DNA of 64,000 nucleotides from Ureibacillus manganicus DSM 26584 (GTDB lineage: Bacteria > Bacillota > Bacilli > Bacillales_A > Planococcaceae): NCBI RefSeq assembly GCF_000772945.1, contig NZ_JPVN01000004.1:161718-225717 (forward strand), given 5' to 3'. Below the pieces are notes generated by a model. It ran no database searches, was not told where the DNA came from, and saw only the letters and a program-made list of their open reading frames with translations. Shown one piece after another: positions 35,392-44,146 of the stretch (its first letter is position 1; each line of letters starts with the position of its first letter). Position numbers and translations under genes: made by a program.

Positions 35392-36435
35392 TTACGGTGC
35401 TAAAAATGCATGTTGGCTAGCAGTACATAAATTACGCCATGCTCGATTTAATGAGGTTGTTTCAATAACTGCATCCATTCCGAAGTAACGAATAAGTGTA
35501 AGAGCCATGGATACTAATTCACTTGAGTGTTCCTTACAAAATGTAGTTAATTCTTCTAAATCTATTGTATGTAATACTTCTCCATTAGTATGTTTTTCCC
35601 ATAGCTTAGCTACTAAACTATAAAAGTTTTCTTCTACACGTTGTAGTTGTGATTGAATATGATTTAAAATTTCTTTCACTAATTCATATCGTTCACTTAC
35701 TAGTCCTTCTCTTTTCTGATTTAGGGCTGTATTTGCTTCAGTTATAAGTTGTTCCATTAACCCTAAACATAGAGAAAAGAATGAAGATTCCGAAAATGAA
35801 GTAAACGGAAATCTATGGACTGGTAATTCATACTCATTTTTGAACAAGTCAAACTCGAAAGTATCCTCCTCTTTCACAAATGTATTCTCTACCTTCATCG
35901 AATGACTTGCTGTTGCCTTTAATCCAATTGCGTTCCAATCTGGGATAATTTCCACTGTTTCACGTGGAACACTACAAGTTACAATCTCACCGCTTCCCTC
36001 TAGTTTACAGTTCATTGTAAATAAGGTTGCATAGTCTGCCCCACTACAATATTTCCATTGACCAGAAATTTCATATCCACCATCAACTTTTTTTGCAACG
36101 CCAAACTTTCCACTACCAGCAATAACTGCATCTTTATGTATAAATCGTTCTTTACAAACTTCTCGTCCAAATAGTGGGACAAACATATTACCACCTGAAC
36201 CTATCGTTACAGCCCAACCAATATTGCCATCAATAGCACCAACTTGTTGAAATGTTTTTAAACCATCGATGAGTGAAAGTTCTAGTCCCCCTAAAGCTTT
36301 AGGGGTGAAAATTTTAAATAACTTATGTTCGTATATAATGTCTAATATTTCAGGTAGAATCGTTTTTGACTCCTCCATTGGTCTTGATAGGCTTTTAATT
36401 TTTCTAATTTCATCAACCGTAAACAATTTCCCCAT
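35392..36435 (-). CDS. Acyl-CoA dehydrogenase-fold flavoprotein (hydroxylase-like)
   Basis: 347 aa with the acyl-CoA dehydrogenase fold. N-terminal helices include 'KLFKIFTPKALGGLELSLID', the middle beta domain has 'YEISGQWKYCSGADYATLF' and 'IGLKATASHSMKVENTFV', and the C-terminal helices end 'RAWRNLCTASQHAFLAP'. The lack of a clear catalytic Glu and the 'SG.W.Y.SG.D' pattern point to flavin-dependent monooxygenase relatives (HsaA/HpaB class) rather than a beta-oxidation enzyme. The ATG at 36435 abuts AAGGGG; a TTG at 36426 has better spacing. It interrupts the usual rpsF-ychF order. A parS-like site lies within it. Confidence 0.75.
   Translation of the reverse strand: MGKLFTVDEIRKIKSLSRPMEESKTILPEILDIIYEHKLFKIFTPKALGGLELSLIDGLKTFQQVGAIDGNIGWAVTIGSGGNMFVPLFGREVCKERFIHKDAVIAGSGKFGVAKKVDGGYEISGQWKYCSGADYATLFTMNCKLEGSGEIVTCSVPRETVEIIPDWNAIGLKATASHSMKVENTFVKEEDTFEFDLFKNEYELPVHRFPFTSFSESSFFSLCLGLMEQLITEANTALNQKREGLVSERYELVKEILNHIQSQLQRVEENFYSLVAKLWEKHTNGEVLHTIDLEELTTFCKEHSSELVSMALTLIRYFGMDAVIETTSLNRAWRNLCTASQHAFLAP
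35956..35971. promoter_or_regulatory. parS site (15 of 16 bases)
   Basis: TGTTTCACGTGGAACA differs from the parS consensus TGTTNCACGTGAAACA at one base. It lies inside the acyl-CoA dehydrogenase-like gene and is a likely Spo0J/ParB loading site. Confidence 0.7.
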
Positions 36436-36462
36436 CCCCTTTTATCATTTCATTCCTAAAAA

Positions 36463-36489
36463 AAACTGCTACCAATATGATAGCAGTTT
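36463..36489 (-). terminator. Terminator after ychF
   Basis: AAACTGCTA (36463-36471) pairs with TAGCAGTTT (36481-36489), followed on the minus strand by TTTTT. Confidence 0.75.
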
Positions 36490-36501
36490 GTTCTAAACAT
36501 T

Positions 36502-37602
36502 TTAAACGTTAAAACGGAATAACATAATATCTCCGTCTTGAACAATATATTCTTTTCCTTCTAATCTTACTTTTCCAGCTTCTTTAGCTGCAGTCATTGA
36601 ACCAGCTTCCACTAAATCATCATATGATACCGTTTCTGCACGGATAAATCCACGCTCGAAGTCAGAATGAATTATCCCTGCACATTGTGGTGCTTTCATG
36701 CCTTTTCGGAAAGTCCATGCACGTACTTCTTGTACACCTGCTGTAAAATATGTTGCTAAACCTAATAAGTCGTAAGAAGCACGGATTAGTTGATCTAACC
36801 CTGATTCTTCAATGCCAAGCTCTGTTAAGAACATTGCTTTTTCGTCATTATCTAATTCAGAAATTTCTTCTTCAATTTTTGCACAAATTGTAATAACACG
36901 TGCACCTTCTGCGTCTGCGTATTCTTTTACTTGTTGTACATATTTATTATTTTCAGTATCTGCAACTTCTTCTTCAGAAACGTTTGCTACGTAAAGCATC
37001 GGCTTAATTGTTAGTAAATGTAAACCTTTAACTACTTTTAATTCATCGTCGGTTAATTCAACAGAACGAGCTGGTTTTTCATTTTCTAACGCTTCTTTAA
37101 TTTTAACAAGAATCGGTTCTTCCACTAAAGCTTCTTTATCTTTTTGTTTCGCCATTTTGCTTACACGTTGAAGGCGTTTTTCAACTGATTCCATGTCAGC
37201 TAGAATTAATTCTAAATTAATTACTTCAATATCATCTATAGGATTAACTGTACCTGAAACATGCGTAATATTCTCATCTTCAAAACAACGTACAACCTGA
37301 CAGATCGCATCAACTTCACGGATATGCGAAAGGAATTTGTTTCCTAACCCTTCACCTTTTGAAGCACCTTTTACTATCCCAGCAATATCAGTAAATTCAA
37401 AACCTGTTGGTACTGTTTTCTTTGGTACAACCAGTTCAGTTAGTTTATCTAAACGTGCATCTGGTACTTCTACAACTCCTACGTTAGGATCGATTGTAGC
37501 GAATGGGTAGTTTGCAGCTAAAGCTCCAGCTTTTGTTATTGCATTAAATAATGTAGACTTTCCAACATTGGGTAGACCTACAATTCCTGCTGTAAGTGAC
37601 AT
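36502..37602 (-). CDS. ychF: Redox-regulated ribosome-associated ATPase YchF (EngD)
   Basis: 366 aa, Obg-like ATPase. G1 'GIVGLPNVGKSTLFNAITKA', G3 'DIAGIVKGASKGEGLGNKF' and a C-terminal TGS domain ('DGDIMLFRFNV'). It prefers ATP to GTP and binds ribosomes; it is linked to stress response and translation. It lies 115 bases before the DUF951 gene in the conserved yyaC-parB neighbourhood and ends in its own terminator. Confidence 0.95.
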   Translation of the reverse strand: MSLTAGIVGLPNVGKSTLFNAITKAGALAANYPFATIDPNVGVVEVPDARLDKLTELVVPKKTVPTGFEFTDIAGIVKGASKGEGLGNKFLSHIREVDAICQVVRCFEDENITHVSGTVNPIDDIEVINLELILADMESVEKRLQRVSKMAKQKDKEALVEEPILVKIKEALENEKPARSVELTDDELKVVKGLHLLTIKPMLYVANVSEEEVADTENNKYVQQVKEYADAEGARVITICAKIEEEISELDNDEKAMFLTELGIEESGLDQLIRASYDLLGLATYFTAGVQEVRAWTFRKGMKAPQCAGIIHSDFERGFIRAETVSYDDLVEAGSMTAAKEAGKVRLEGKEYIVQDGDIMLFRFNV

Positions 37603-37716
37603 TTAATTGACACGACCTTTCTAATATTACAACTTATTTCATACGTTTTTAACCAGTGTCTATTATATTGATAAGTATTGAAAATGTCTAATTCGTTTAA
37701 ACTTGTGATCTTTTGC

Positions 37717-37920
37717 TTATTGTTCTGAATTAGCTTTGACTTTGATTTTTTTCATTTTTTTCTCAAATTCTCGGCGAGGAATGAGGACACTATGACCACA
37801 TCCTTCACACTTGATACGAATATCGGCACCCATACGGATGATTTTCCAAGCATTTGTACCACAAGGATGTTGTTTTTTCATTTCTACAACATCATGTAAA
37901 TCGAATGATTTTGCTTCCAT
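37717..37920 (-). CDS. DUF951 protein (YyzM type)
   Basis: 67 aa. Begins 'MEAKSFDLHDVVEMKKQHPC', then 'GTNAWKIIRMGADIRIKCEG', 'CGHSVLIPRREFEKKMKKIK'. Cys20 and the CEGC pair (38-41) could bind a metal, as in other DUF951 proteins. The family almost always sits between parB and ychF in Firmicutes; the function is unknown. Its start overlaps the mscS stop by one base. Confidence 0.88.
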   Translation of the reverse strand: MEAKSFDLHDVVEMKKQHPCGTNAWKIIRMGADIRIKCEGCGHSVLIPRREFEKKMKKIKVKANSEQ

Positions 37921-38861
37921 TATGCATTCTCTCCTCCTAACTCTGAATTCCCTCTTCCTCGATCATATAGCATCATTTTAGGATATGCCATAGGGATTCC
38001 ATTTTTATCTAAAATATCTTTGACATCTCGACGAATTACACGTGCAATCGCATAGTGCTGTAATGGTTTTGTTTCAGCAATTATACGAACTGTTACTTCT
38101 GTTCCAACTACGCTTTGAACACCTAAAAATGATGGGACACTTACTAATTCTTCAAATTGTTTCGGTAGTGTTTGTAAATACTCTTTAACCAGTTTTTCAA
38201 CTTTTTCAATATCAGCTTCTAGCCCAACTTGCATATCAATGATTGCTTTTGAGTTATTAATAGAGAAGTTAATGACATCCGTAATTTGACCATTTGGAAT
38301 TATAAATTGCTCGCCAGTTGTGCCTAAAATTTTGGTCGTTCTAAGTCCAATTTCTACAACTGTTCCTTCAGCAGAACTTGACGTATTTAAACGAATATAA
38401 TCACCAACACCAAATTGGTCTTCCAAAATGATAAAGAAGCCTGTAATAACATCTTTCACCAAACTTTGTGCACCAAACCCAATCGCTAAACCTGCAATCC
38501 CTGCTCCTGCCAGTAACCCCATTACTTCAATATTTAGTGCAGAGAGTATTGCAATAATTGCAGTGAAGTAAACGACATAGGATAGGACACTTTGTAATAA
38601 TTTAATGATTGTTTTCTGCCTTCGCTCACTATAATTAATTGGTGTTTTTACACGTAATGAAAAGATTCTTTTTATAATTCGTTTACCGATAAAAATAACT
38701 AAATAAGAAATCAGTAAAATTGAAATAATTTTAAAGGAAGCATTTATGATAAAATCCCACAATTCTTCACTCGTAAAATAATTCCACATTTTTTCTGTCA
38801 TTCTAGCAAAAGCACCTGGATCCGTTATGATATTTTCTTCTATTATATTTTCTTCAGCCAT
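37920..38861 (-). CDS. MscS-family small-conductance mechanosensitive channel
   Basis: Start set at ATG 38861 (AAGGAGTGG upstream); the longer frame lacks one. 313 aa: three membrane helices, with the pore helix 'LAGAGIAGLAIGFGAQSLVK' (Gly/Ala-rich TM3), then the beta domain 'DQFGVGDYIRLN', 'EIGLRTTKILGTTGEQFIIP' and the alpha/beta C-terminus. It releases solutes upon hypo-osmotic shock. It overlaps the DUF951 gene by one base (TAATG) and is divergent from yyaC. In B. subtilis a similar gene (YyaF-neighbour) occurs at this place. Confidence 0.9.
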   Translation of the reverse strand: MAEENIIEENIITDPGAFARMTEKMWNYFTSEELWDFIINASFKIISILLISYLVIFIGKRIIKRIFSLRVKTPINYSERRQKTIIKLLQSVLSYVVYFTAIIAILSALNIEVMGLLAGAGIAGLAIGFGAQSLVKDVITGFFIILEDQFGVGDYIRLNTSSSAEGTVVEIGLRTTKILGTTGEQFIIPNGQITDVINFSINNSKAIIDMQVGLEADIEKVEKLVKEYLQTLPKQFEELVSVPSFLGVQSVVGTEVTVRIIAETKPLQHYAIARVIRRDVKDILDKNGIPMAYPKMMLYDRGRGNSELGGENA

Positions 38862-38968
38862 TTTTCCACTCCTTGTATAACTACCTAATTTTTTGAATAT
38901 ACTGCATAACAATAAGCTCGAGTTTTGGAGAATCATTTTTTAATAATTTCAAAGAAAGAGAGAGATTT

Positions 38969-39598
38969 ATGCAGAATATAAACGAAACTGTAAAATCCTT
39001 TGTACATCATGAACAATCAGGTGCTGTATGGCGTTTAAGTGATCTATTTTTAAATTATATCCCTTTTGACCATGAGCAAATCATTTTTTGTTGTATAGGA
39101 ACTGATCGTTCAACAGGCGATTCACTTGGACCACTTACTGGCAGCTTTCTTAAAAGCTATCACTCTTTTCCCTTTAAAGTGATTGGCACTTTAGAAGATC
39201 CTTTACATGCAGTCAATTTACCACCAACTGTTGAAGAAATACAACAAATGAAAAATCCTCCTTTTGTCGTTGCTATTGATGCATGCTTAGGTTCAGAAAG
39301 TTCGATTGGACAGATTCTTGTTCATGAAGGTCCATTATTACCAGGAAAAGCCGTAAAAAAAGAGTTACCTGCTATTGGTGATATTTCAATTAAAGGAATT
39401 GTTAACGTAGGTGGATTTATGGAAATGCTAGTTTTACAAAATACACGCCTTAAAACTACTTATTCAATGAGTGATAAAATTGCTAGAGCATTACTTTTAG
39501 CTTGGCAACGTCATTCACTGAAAGGGAAAAATAATCGCAATAACTATCCCAACTACGACAATCCCGGGGAGCAAATTGGCTACTCGAATTTTAGTTAA
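38969..39598 (+). CDS. yyaC: Spore protease YyaC
   Basis: 209 aa. Key motifs: 'IIFCCIGTDRSTGDSLGPLT', 'VIGTLEDPLHAVNL', 'VVAIDACLG' and 'IKGIVNVGGFMEMLVLQNTR', typical of YyaC, a GPR-like sporulation protein next to parB in spore formers. Its exact role is little known. The last 84 bases overlap the convergent DUF554 gene. The C-terminal ~20 residues are Asn-rich and may be non-conserved. Divergent from mscS, with ribosome site AGAGAGAG. Confidence 0.9.
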   Translation: MQNINETVKSFVHHEQSGAVWRLSDLFLNYIPFDHEQIIFCCIGTDRSTGDSLGPLTGSFLKSYHSFPFKVIGTLEDPLHAVNLPPTVEEIQQMKNPPFVVAIDACLGSESSIGQILVHEGPLLPGKAVKKELPAIGDISIKGIVNVGGFMEMLVLQNTRLKTTYSMSDKIARALLLAWQRHSLKGKNNRNNYPNYDNPGEQIGYSNFS

Positions 39599-40225
39599 GC
39601 CGGCCATATTTAATCCAATTGCTAAGATCATAATACCTCCTGTTGCAGTCATTTCTTGAATATATAGATTTAGTGCTGCTTCTGGTATGTATTCACTTAT
39701 AATACCTGCTAAAAGTGCAATCATTCCTTCATACAAAAGGATTGGAATTGCTGATAATAATACACCTAGACCTAACGTTGAGGATAAAATAATTGATATA
39801 AATCCATCAATAATCCCCTTCGTAATTAGAACATCATGATTGTTTCGCAATCCACTGTCTAGCGCTCCAATAATTCCCATTGACCCAATAACAAATAATA
39901 GTGTTGCAGTTACAAATGCATCTGAGATGCTTGTATTGTTTGCTTTTCTATTTTTGAAAAGAGATTCAACCCATTTTCCTAATTTTTCTATTTGTTTATC
40001 TAAATCGATCCATTCACCTAGAACTGCTCCAACAACCAAACTAACAATTACAATTACAAAATTGCTCGTTTCAAAGCCCATTTGAATTCCTAGAACTGCT
40101 ACTGCCAAACCAATTATTTGTAAAACGGTATTTTTCATTTGTTCAGGAATGTTTTGGAACAACCTACCTATTATAGAACCTAGAATAATTAATACTGCAT
40201 TAATAATTGAGCCCAATAAAATCAT
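39515..40225 (-). CDS. DUF554 membrane protein
   Basis: 236 aa, six to seven membrane segments, beginning 'MILLGSIINAVLIILGSIIG' and 'VLQIIGLAVAVLGIQMGFE', with the 'VVGAVLGEWIDLDKQIEK' loop typical of DUF554 (YdfK/YqgA-like). Probably a transporter; substrate not known. It ends inside the yyaC coding region (convergent 84-bp overlap). Near parB, but with its own short upstream region (40226-40318) that contains the parB terminator. Confidence 0.85.
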   Translation of the reverse strand: MILLGSIINAVLIILGSIIGRLFQNIPEQMKNTVLQIIGLAVAVLGIQMGFETSNFVIVIVSLVVGAVLGEWIDLDKQIEKLGKWVESLFKNRKANNTSISDAFVTATLLFVIGSMGIIGALDSGLRNNHDVLITKGIIDGFISIILSSTLGLGVLLSAIPILLYEGMIALLAGIISEYIPEAALNLYIQEMTATGGIMILAIGLNMAGLTKIRVANLLPGIVVVGIVIAIIFPFQ

Positions 40226-40318
40226 ATTTATTCTCCAATAAAATCAAATTCGCCTTGGCGTGGTTGTACCTGTGATGTTTATTCTGTACAGAAAAATATC
40301 TACTAAATGAAGTTAAAA

Positions 40319-40347
40319 GAGCGCCAGATTAACTAAACTAGGCGCTC
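40319..40347 (-). terminator. Terminator after parB
   Basis: GAGCGCC (40319-40325) pairs with GGCGCTC (40341-40347), followed on the minus strand by TTTTAA. Confidence 0.8.
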
Positions 40348-40353
40348 AATTGA

Positions 40354-41196
40354 TTATAGTTCTTCTTCTAATTCTAATATTTCTAAAATCCGCTCTAAAT
40401 CTTCCTCTGAGTAAAATTCTATTTCTATCTTACCTTTATTTTTTGATTTCTTAATTTGTACATTTGTTCCAAAATACTCCCTTAACTGAGTTTCTTTTGA
40501 TTGAACAAAAATATCTTTGTTAGTTTTAGAAGTTTCACGTGAAACATTCTCATTCATTTCTTTAATTAAACTCTCCAATTGGCGAACATTCAGTTGCTGT
40601 TTTACAACTCTATTTGCAACTTCAGGAATTTTTCTTTTATTTTTTAACCCTAGCAATGTTCTACCATGACCCATCGATAGCAAACCATCATTTACCATTT
40701 GCCTAACTACATCAGGTAATTGAAGTAAACGAATATGATTAGTAATATGTGGGCGAGATTTCCCTAAACGTTTTGCAAGATCTTCTTGAGTAAAGTTCAA
40801 TTTGTCTATTAAGCTCTGATAAGCTTCTGCTTCTTCAATTGGTGTTAAGTCTTCACGTTGAAGGTTCTCTAAAATAGCAACCTCCATCATTTGTTCTTCA
40901 GTCATTTCTTTAACGATGGCAGGTATTTGATTGAGCTCTGCTAATTTAGCTGCTCTAAAACGTCTTTCACCAACTACAATTTCATATTTTGAACCTTTTT
41001 TACGAACTACAATTGGTTGAATGATTCCATGTTCTCGTATAGATTGTGCTAATTCTTCTATGGCTTCGTCATGAAAAATTTTACGAGGTTGATATGGGTT
41101 TGCAACTAACTTCTGCAATGGGATTTTTTTAATTTCATTTTCATTGTCCATTGCTGGTAATAAAGCTTCTAAACCTTTACCTAATCCCCTAGCCAT
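40354..41196 (-). CDS. parB: Chromosome partitioning protein ParB (Spo0J)
   Basis: 280 aa. Box I 'NPYQPRKIFHDEAIEELAQ', the CTPase box 'VVGERRFRAAKLAELNQIPA' and 'EVAILENLQREDLTPIEEAE', HTH 'FTQEDLAKRLGKSRPHITNH', and a C-terminal dimer domain. It binds parS, slides as a CTP-dependent clamp, recruits SMC, and with Soj controls replication initiation and sporulation. It overlaps soj by 8 bases. A parS site lies inside the gene at 40531-40546, as in B. subtilis. Confidence 0.97.
   Translation of the reverse strand: MARGLGKGLEALLPAMDNENEIKKIPLQKLVANPYQPRKIFHDEAIEELAQSIREHGIIQPIVVRKKGSKYEIVVGERRFRAAKLAELNQIPAIVKEMTEEQMMEVAILENLQREDLTPIEEAEAYQSLIDKLNFTQEDLAKRLGKSRPHITNHIRLLQLPDVVRQMVNDGLLSMGHGRTLLGLKNKRKIPEVANRVVKQQLNVRQLESLIKEMNENVSRETSKTNKDIFVQSKETQLREYFGTNVQIKKSKNKGKIEIEFYSEEDLERILEILELEEEL
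40531..40546. promoter_or_regulatory. parS site within parB (15 of 16 bases)
   Basis: AGTTTCACGTGAAACA. The same location is used in B. subtilis spo0J. Confidence 0.85.
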
Positions 41197-41950
41197 TTTT
41201 AACCACTTCCCTCGCCAGTTCTAAGTAAATCTCAGCTCCACGTGATTTAGGATCATAAATAATAATTGGTTCACCATGACTTGGTGCTTCACTTAAACGA
41301 ACATTTCTTGGAATGATAGATTTATAAACTTTTTCTTGGAAGTACTTTTTCACTTCTTCAATTACTTGTATCCCTAAATTCGTTCGAGCATCTAACATCG
41401 TTAAAACTACCCCATCAATATATAACTCTTGATTTAAATGTTTTTGTACAAGTCGGATAGTTGATAATAATTGACTTAAACCTTCTAATGCATAAAATTC
41501 ACATTGAACTGGAATGATTACTGCATCTGCTGCAGTTAAAGCATTAATCGTTAGTAAACCTAACGAAGGTGGACAGTCAATAATGACATAATCATAATGA
41601 TCCTTCACATCTTCTAATGCATGCTTTAAACGAACTTCACGTGAAATAGTAGAGACTAATTCCACTTCTGCCCCCGCAAGTGAAATGGTTGCTGGTACTA
41701 CTGATAAATTTTCAACTTTTGTCACTTTAATGACATTTCGAATATCTTCATCATCAATTAATACATCATAAATACAATGCTGAGTTTCTCCTTTATTGAT
41801 TCCTACACCACTAGTTGCATTACCTTGTGGGTCAATATCAATTAGTAACACTTTTTTTCCTAAGTAAGCTAAACATGCACTTAAATTTACGGATGTTGTT
41901 GTTTTACCAACCCCACCTTTTTGATTTGTTACAGCAATGGTTCTTCCCAA
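41189..41950 (-). CDS. soj: Chromosome partitioning ATPase ParA (Soj)
   Basis: 253 aa from the TTG at 41950, which has AGGTG 8 bases upstream and aligns with the B. subtilis Soj start; an ATG at 41971 lacks a good ribosome site. Deviant Walker A 'TNQKGGVGKTTTSVNLSACL', 'LLIDIDPQGNATSG' and 'YVIIDCPPSLGLLTINAL'. Soj binds DNA as an ATP dimer and modulates DnaA; ParB stimulates its ATPase. It overlaps parB by 8 bases. Confidence 0.96.
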   Translation of the reverse strand: MGRTIAVTNQKGGVGKTTTSVNLSACLAYLGKKVLLIDIDPQGNATSGVGINKGETQHCIYDVLIDDEDIRNVIKVTKVENLSVVPATISLAGAEVELVSTISREVRLKHALEDVKDHYDYVIIDCPPSLGLLTINALTAADAVIIPVQCEFYALEGLSQLLSTIRLVQKHLNQELYIDGVVLTMLDARTNLGIQVIEEVKKYFQEKVYKSIIPRNVRLSEAPSHGEPIIIYDPKSRGAEIYLELAREVVKNG

Positions 41951-42182
41951 GACGATTGCACCTACTTTCATCTTCTAATTTATATTAATCGAATTTTTTT
42001 ATTGTTTTAGTATCTATCTAGTATTTAGTACTTCTATTATTCTAACAAAAAAATAGTATTTAGGTTGAAAAAACGATAGAAAAGAGGGCGTCATAAATAA
42101 AAAAATTTAGACGACCCCTTTGAGTAAGCAATTAATGTTATGTAGATGCATATTATTTTGGACAATATTTCATAAAAAGATA

Positions 42183-42216
42183 GGGTTGTCTTAAAAGATA
42201 TTCTCTTAAGATAACC
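42183..42216 (-). terminator. Terminator after noc
   Basis: GGGTTGTCTTAAAAGA (42183-42198) pairs with TCTTAAGATAACCC (42203-42216). The 41951-42223 gap also contains an imperfect GGGCGTC/GACGACCC hairpin (42085-42117). Confidence 0.65.
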
Positions 42217-42223
42217 CCATTCT

Positions 42224-43102
42224 TTAATTTTTCTTCTTTGGAATTTTCACAGTAATTGTATAAAATTCTTCTGTTTCTTCTTCTTCTGTTTTTACTTTAA
42301 TACCACTTTTTGTAACCATTGATAGTGATTGTCTTATTGTATTCACAGCAATTCGAATATCTTTACTAATTGCTTTTCTTTTTGGTCTTTCCTTTTTAAC
42401 TTCTTCGTCTTTTGGAGTTAGAAGTTGTTGTATATAGTCTTCTAGTTGGCGTACATTCCAATCGTATTCTTTCACTAACTCTACTAATTCACTTTGAGTT
42501 TCTTCATCTTTGATTGAAATTAATGCTCTAGCATGTCTTTCAGAAATTTCTCTTTTCAAAATAGCTTCTTGCACATTTTGTGGCAACTTTAATAAACGTA
42601 ATTTATTGGCAACGGTTGATTGGCCTTTTCCTAGACGTTGGGCAAGTGCTTCTTGTGTCAATGAATGGAGTTCAATTAGTTGTTGATAAGCCATTGCTTC
42701 TTCAATTGCAGTTAATTCTTCTCTTTGAAGGTTTTCTATCAGAGCAATTGAAGCTGTCTCTTTATCACTTAAATTACGAACGATAGCAGGAACTTCAGTC
42801 CAATTTAGTTTTTTCATTGCTCGATAACGACGTTCGCCGGCAATAATTTCATACTGTTCTTCACCAAAACGTCTAACTACAATTGGTTGAATTACTCCGT
42901 GCGTATGAATTGTTCTTGCTAATTCTTCTATTTTTTCTTCATCAAAAACTGTTCGAGGCTGAAAACGATTTGGAATAATCTGATCGATCGTAATTTTAAC
43001 TACTTCTTCTGTAGACTTATTTTCTATTACTTCCACATCACTCTTAACCTCAGATGCTAGTTTATCCCCGCCTCCGAAAAAACGTGAAAAAGGACTTTTC
43101 AT
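42224..43102 (-). CDS. noc: Nucleoid occlusion protein Noc
   Basis: 292 aa, ParB-family. An amphipathic N-terminus ('[20 protein letters not shown]') with the membrane-targeting 'SRFFG' pattern, then the ParB box '[20 protein letters not shown]', '[20 protein letters not shown]', HTH '[20 protein letters not shown]' and a C-terminal region. Noc blocks FtsZ ring formation over the nucleoid. It is distinguished from ParB by position (next to rsmG) and by the N-terminus. Upstream are a parS site and a degenerate one. Confidence 0.95.
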   Translation of the reverse strand: MKSPFSRFFGGGDKLASEVKSDVEVIENKSTEEVVKITIDQIIPNRFQPRTVFDEEKIEELARTIHTHGVIQPIVVRRFGEEQYEIIAGERRYRAMKKLNWTEVPAIVRNLSDKETASIALIENLQREELTAIEEAMAYQQLIELHSLTQEALAQRLGKGQSTVANKLRLLKLPQNVQEAILKREISERHARALISIKDEETQSELVELVKEYDWNVRQLEDYIQQLLTPKDEEVKKERPKRKAISKDIRIAVNTIRQSLSMVTKSGIKVKTEEEETEEFYTITVKIPKKKN

Positions 43103-43262
43103 CCAATGGCACCACCTTTTTGAAACTTTCTTGCTCCTATACTATATTATCAACCAAATATAAAAAAATGTACAGTATTCTATTAAATATAAAAACTAGT
43201 AAACTGTACTTACTATAAAATATGTATGAATATAAAAGCAAATTTATTTTTAACTATATAAT

Positions 43263-43278
43263 TGTTTCACGTGGAACT
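43263..43278. promoter_or_regulatory. Degenerate parS-like site
   Basis: TGTTTCACGTGGAACT, two mismatches to parS, 39 bases from the perfect site at 43302. Confidence 0.5.
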
Positions 43279-43301
43279 TTTTATGTTTTTTGGAATATTT
43301 A

Positions 43302-43317
43302 TGTTTCACGTGAAACA
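43302..43317. promoter_or_regulatory. Perfect parS site between noc and rsmG
   Basis: TGTTTCACGTGAAACA, an exact match to the Bacillales parS consensus. Confidence 0.92.
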
Positions 43318-43336
43318 ATGAAAGGTTACTAATCTA

Positions 43337-44053
43337 TTATTGAATAGGACTTTTATTAGGGACTCCTGGTTTTCGTGGGAATTTTTTAGGAGTTTCTTTT
43401 ATTTTATCAAAAATATAGATTGTTCGCTCACTTTCTTCAACTGGTAATAGATAAGCAAACTCTTGATTTAGAGAAGCCCCTAATGTTGCAATTGCTTTTT
43501 TTGCGTCTTTTAATTCCTCTGGACCAGCTGCTGCTTTTAGAGCTACAAAGTATCCACCTTTTTTAACTAATGGAATACAAAGTTCAGATAAAACGGATAG
43601 ACGAGCAACCGCACGAGCTGTAGTTACATCAAATTTTTCTCGATATTTTTGATTTTGGCCGAATTCTTCTGCACGTGCATGGACAAACTCAACATGATCT
43701 AAATTTAACTGTTCACTTAAATGATTTAAAAAGTTAATTCTTTTATTTAATGAATCTACAATCGTTACATGTAAATGTGGGAAACAGATTTTTATAGGTA
43801 AACTCGGGAAACCAGCCCCAGCCCCAACATCACAAACAGTTGTTACCTTTGAAAAATCAAAATAAAAACTAGCACTAATCGAATCATAGAAATGTTTTAA
43901 ATATACACCTTCTAAATCAGTAATTGCAGTTAAATTCATTTTTTCATTCCATTCAACTAGCAGTTCAAAGTATTTTTTAAACTGATCGATTTGTACTTGT
44001 GTTAGTTCTATTCCCTTTTCCTTTAATGCTTCAATAAATTGTTGTTCGTTCAT
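43337..44053 (-). CDS. rsmG: 16S rRNA (guanine527-N7)-methyltransferase RsmG (GidB)
   Basis: 238 aa. SAM-binding motif '[20 protein letters not shown]' (about residues 72-91), '[20 protein letters not shown]', and '[20 protein letters not shown]'. It methylates G527 of 16S rRNA; loss gives low-level streptomycin resistance. Starts with '[20 protein letters not shown]'. Located between mnmG and noc as usual, with a terminator between it and mnmG. Confidence 0.96.
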   Translation of the reverse strand: MNEQQFIEALKEKGIELTQVQIDQFKKYFELLVEWNEKMNLTAITDLEGVYLKHFYDSISASFYFDFSKVTTVCDVGAGAGFPSLPIKICFPHLHVTIVDSLNKRINFLNHLSEQLNLDHVEFVHARAEEFGQNQKYREKFDVTTARAVARLSVLSELCIPLVKKGGYFVALKAAAGPEELKDAKKAIATLGASLNQEFAYLLPVEESERTIYIFDKIKETPKKFPRKPGVPNKSPIQ

Positions 44054-44110
44054 TTTTATCTCCTTTAAGTATAAGAAATCCTATTTATTGATTAGTATAA
44101 GAAAAATTAA

Positions 44111-44140
44111 GCGTTCGAGTAATCTCTTGCACTCGAACGC
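44111..44140 (-). terminator. Terminator between mnmG and rsmG
   Basis: GCGTTCGAGT (44111-44120) pairs with ACTCGAACGC (44131-44140); T-rich on the minus strand after the stem. It separates mnmG from rsmG. Confidence 0.75.
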
Positions 44141-44146
44141 TCATTT

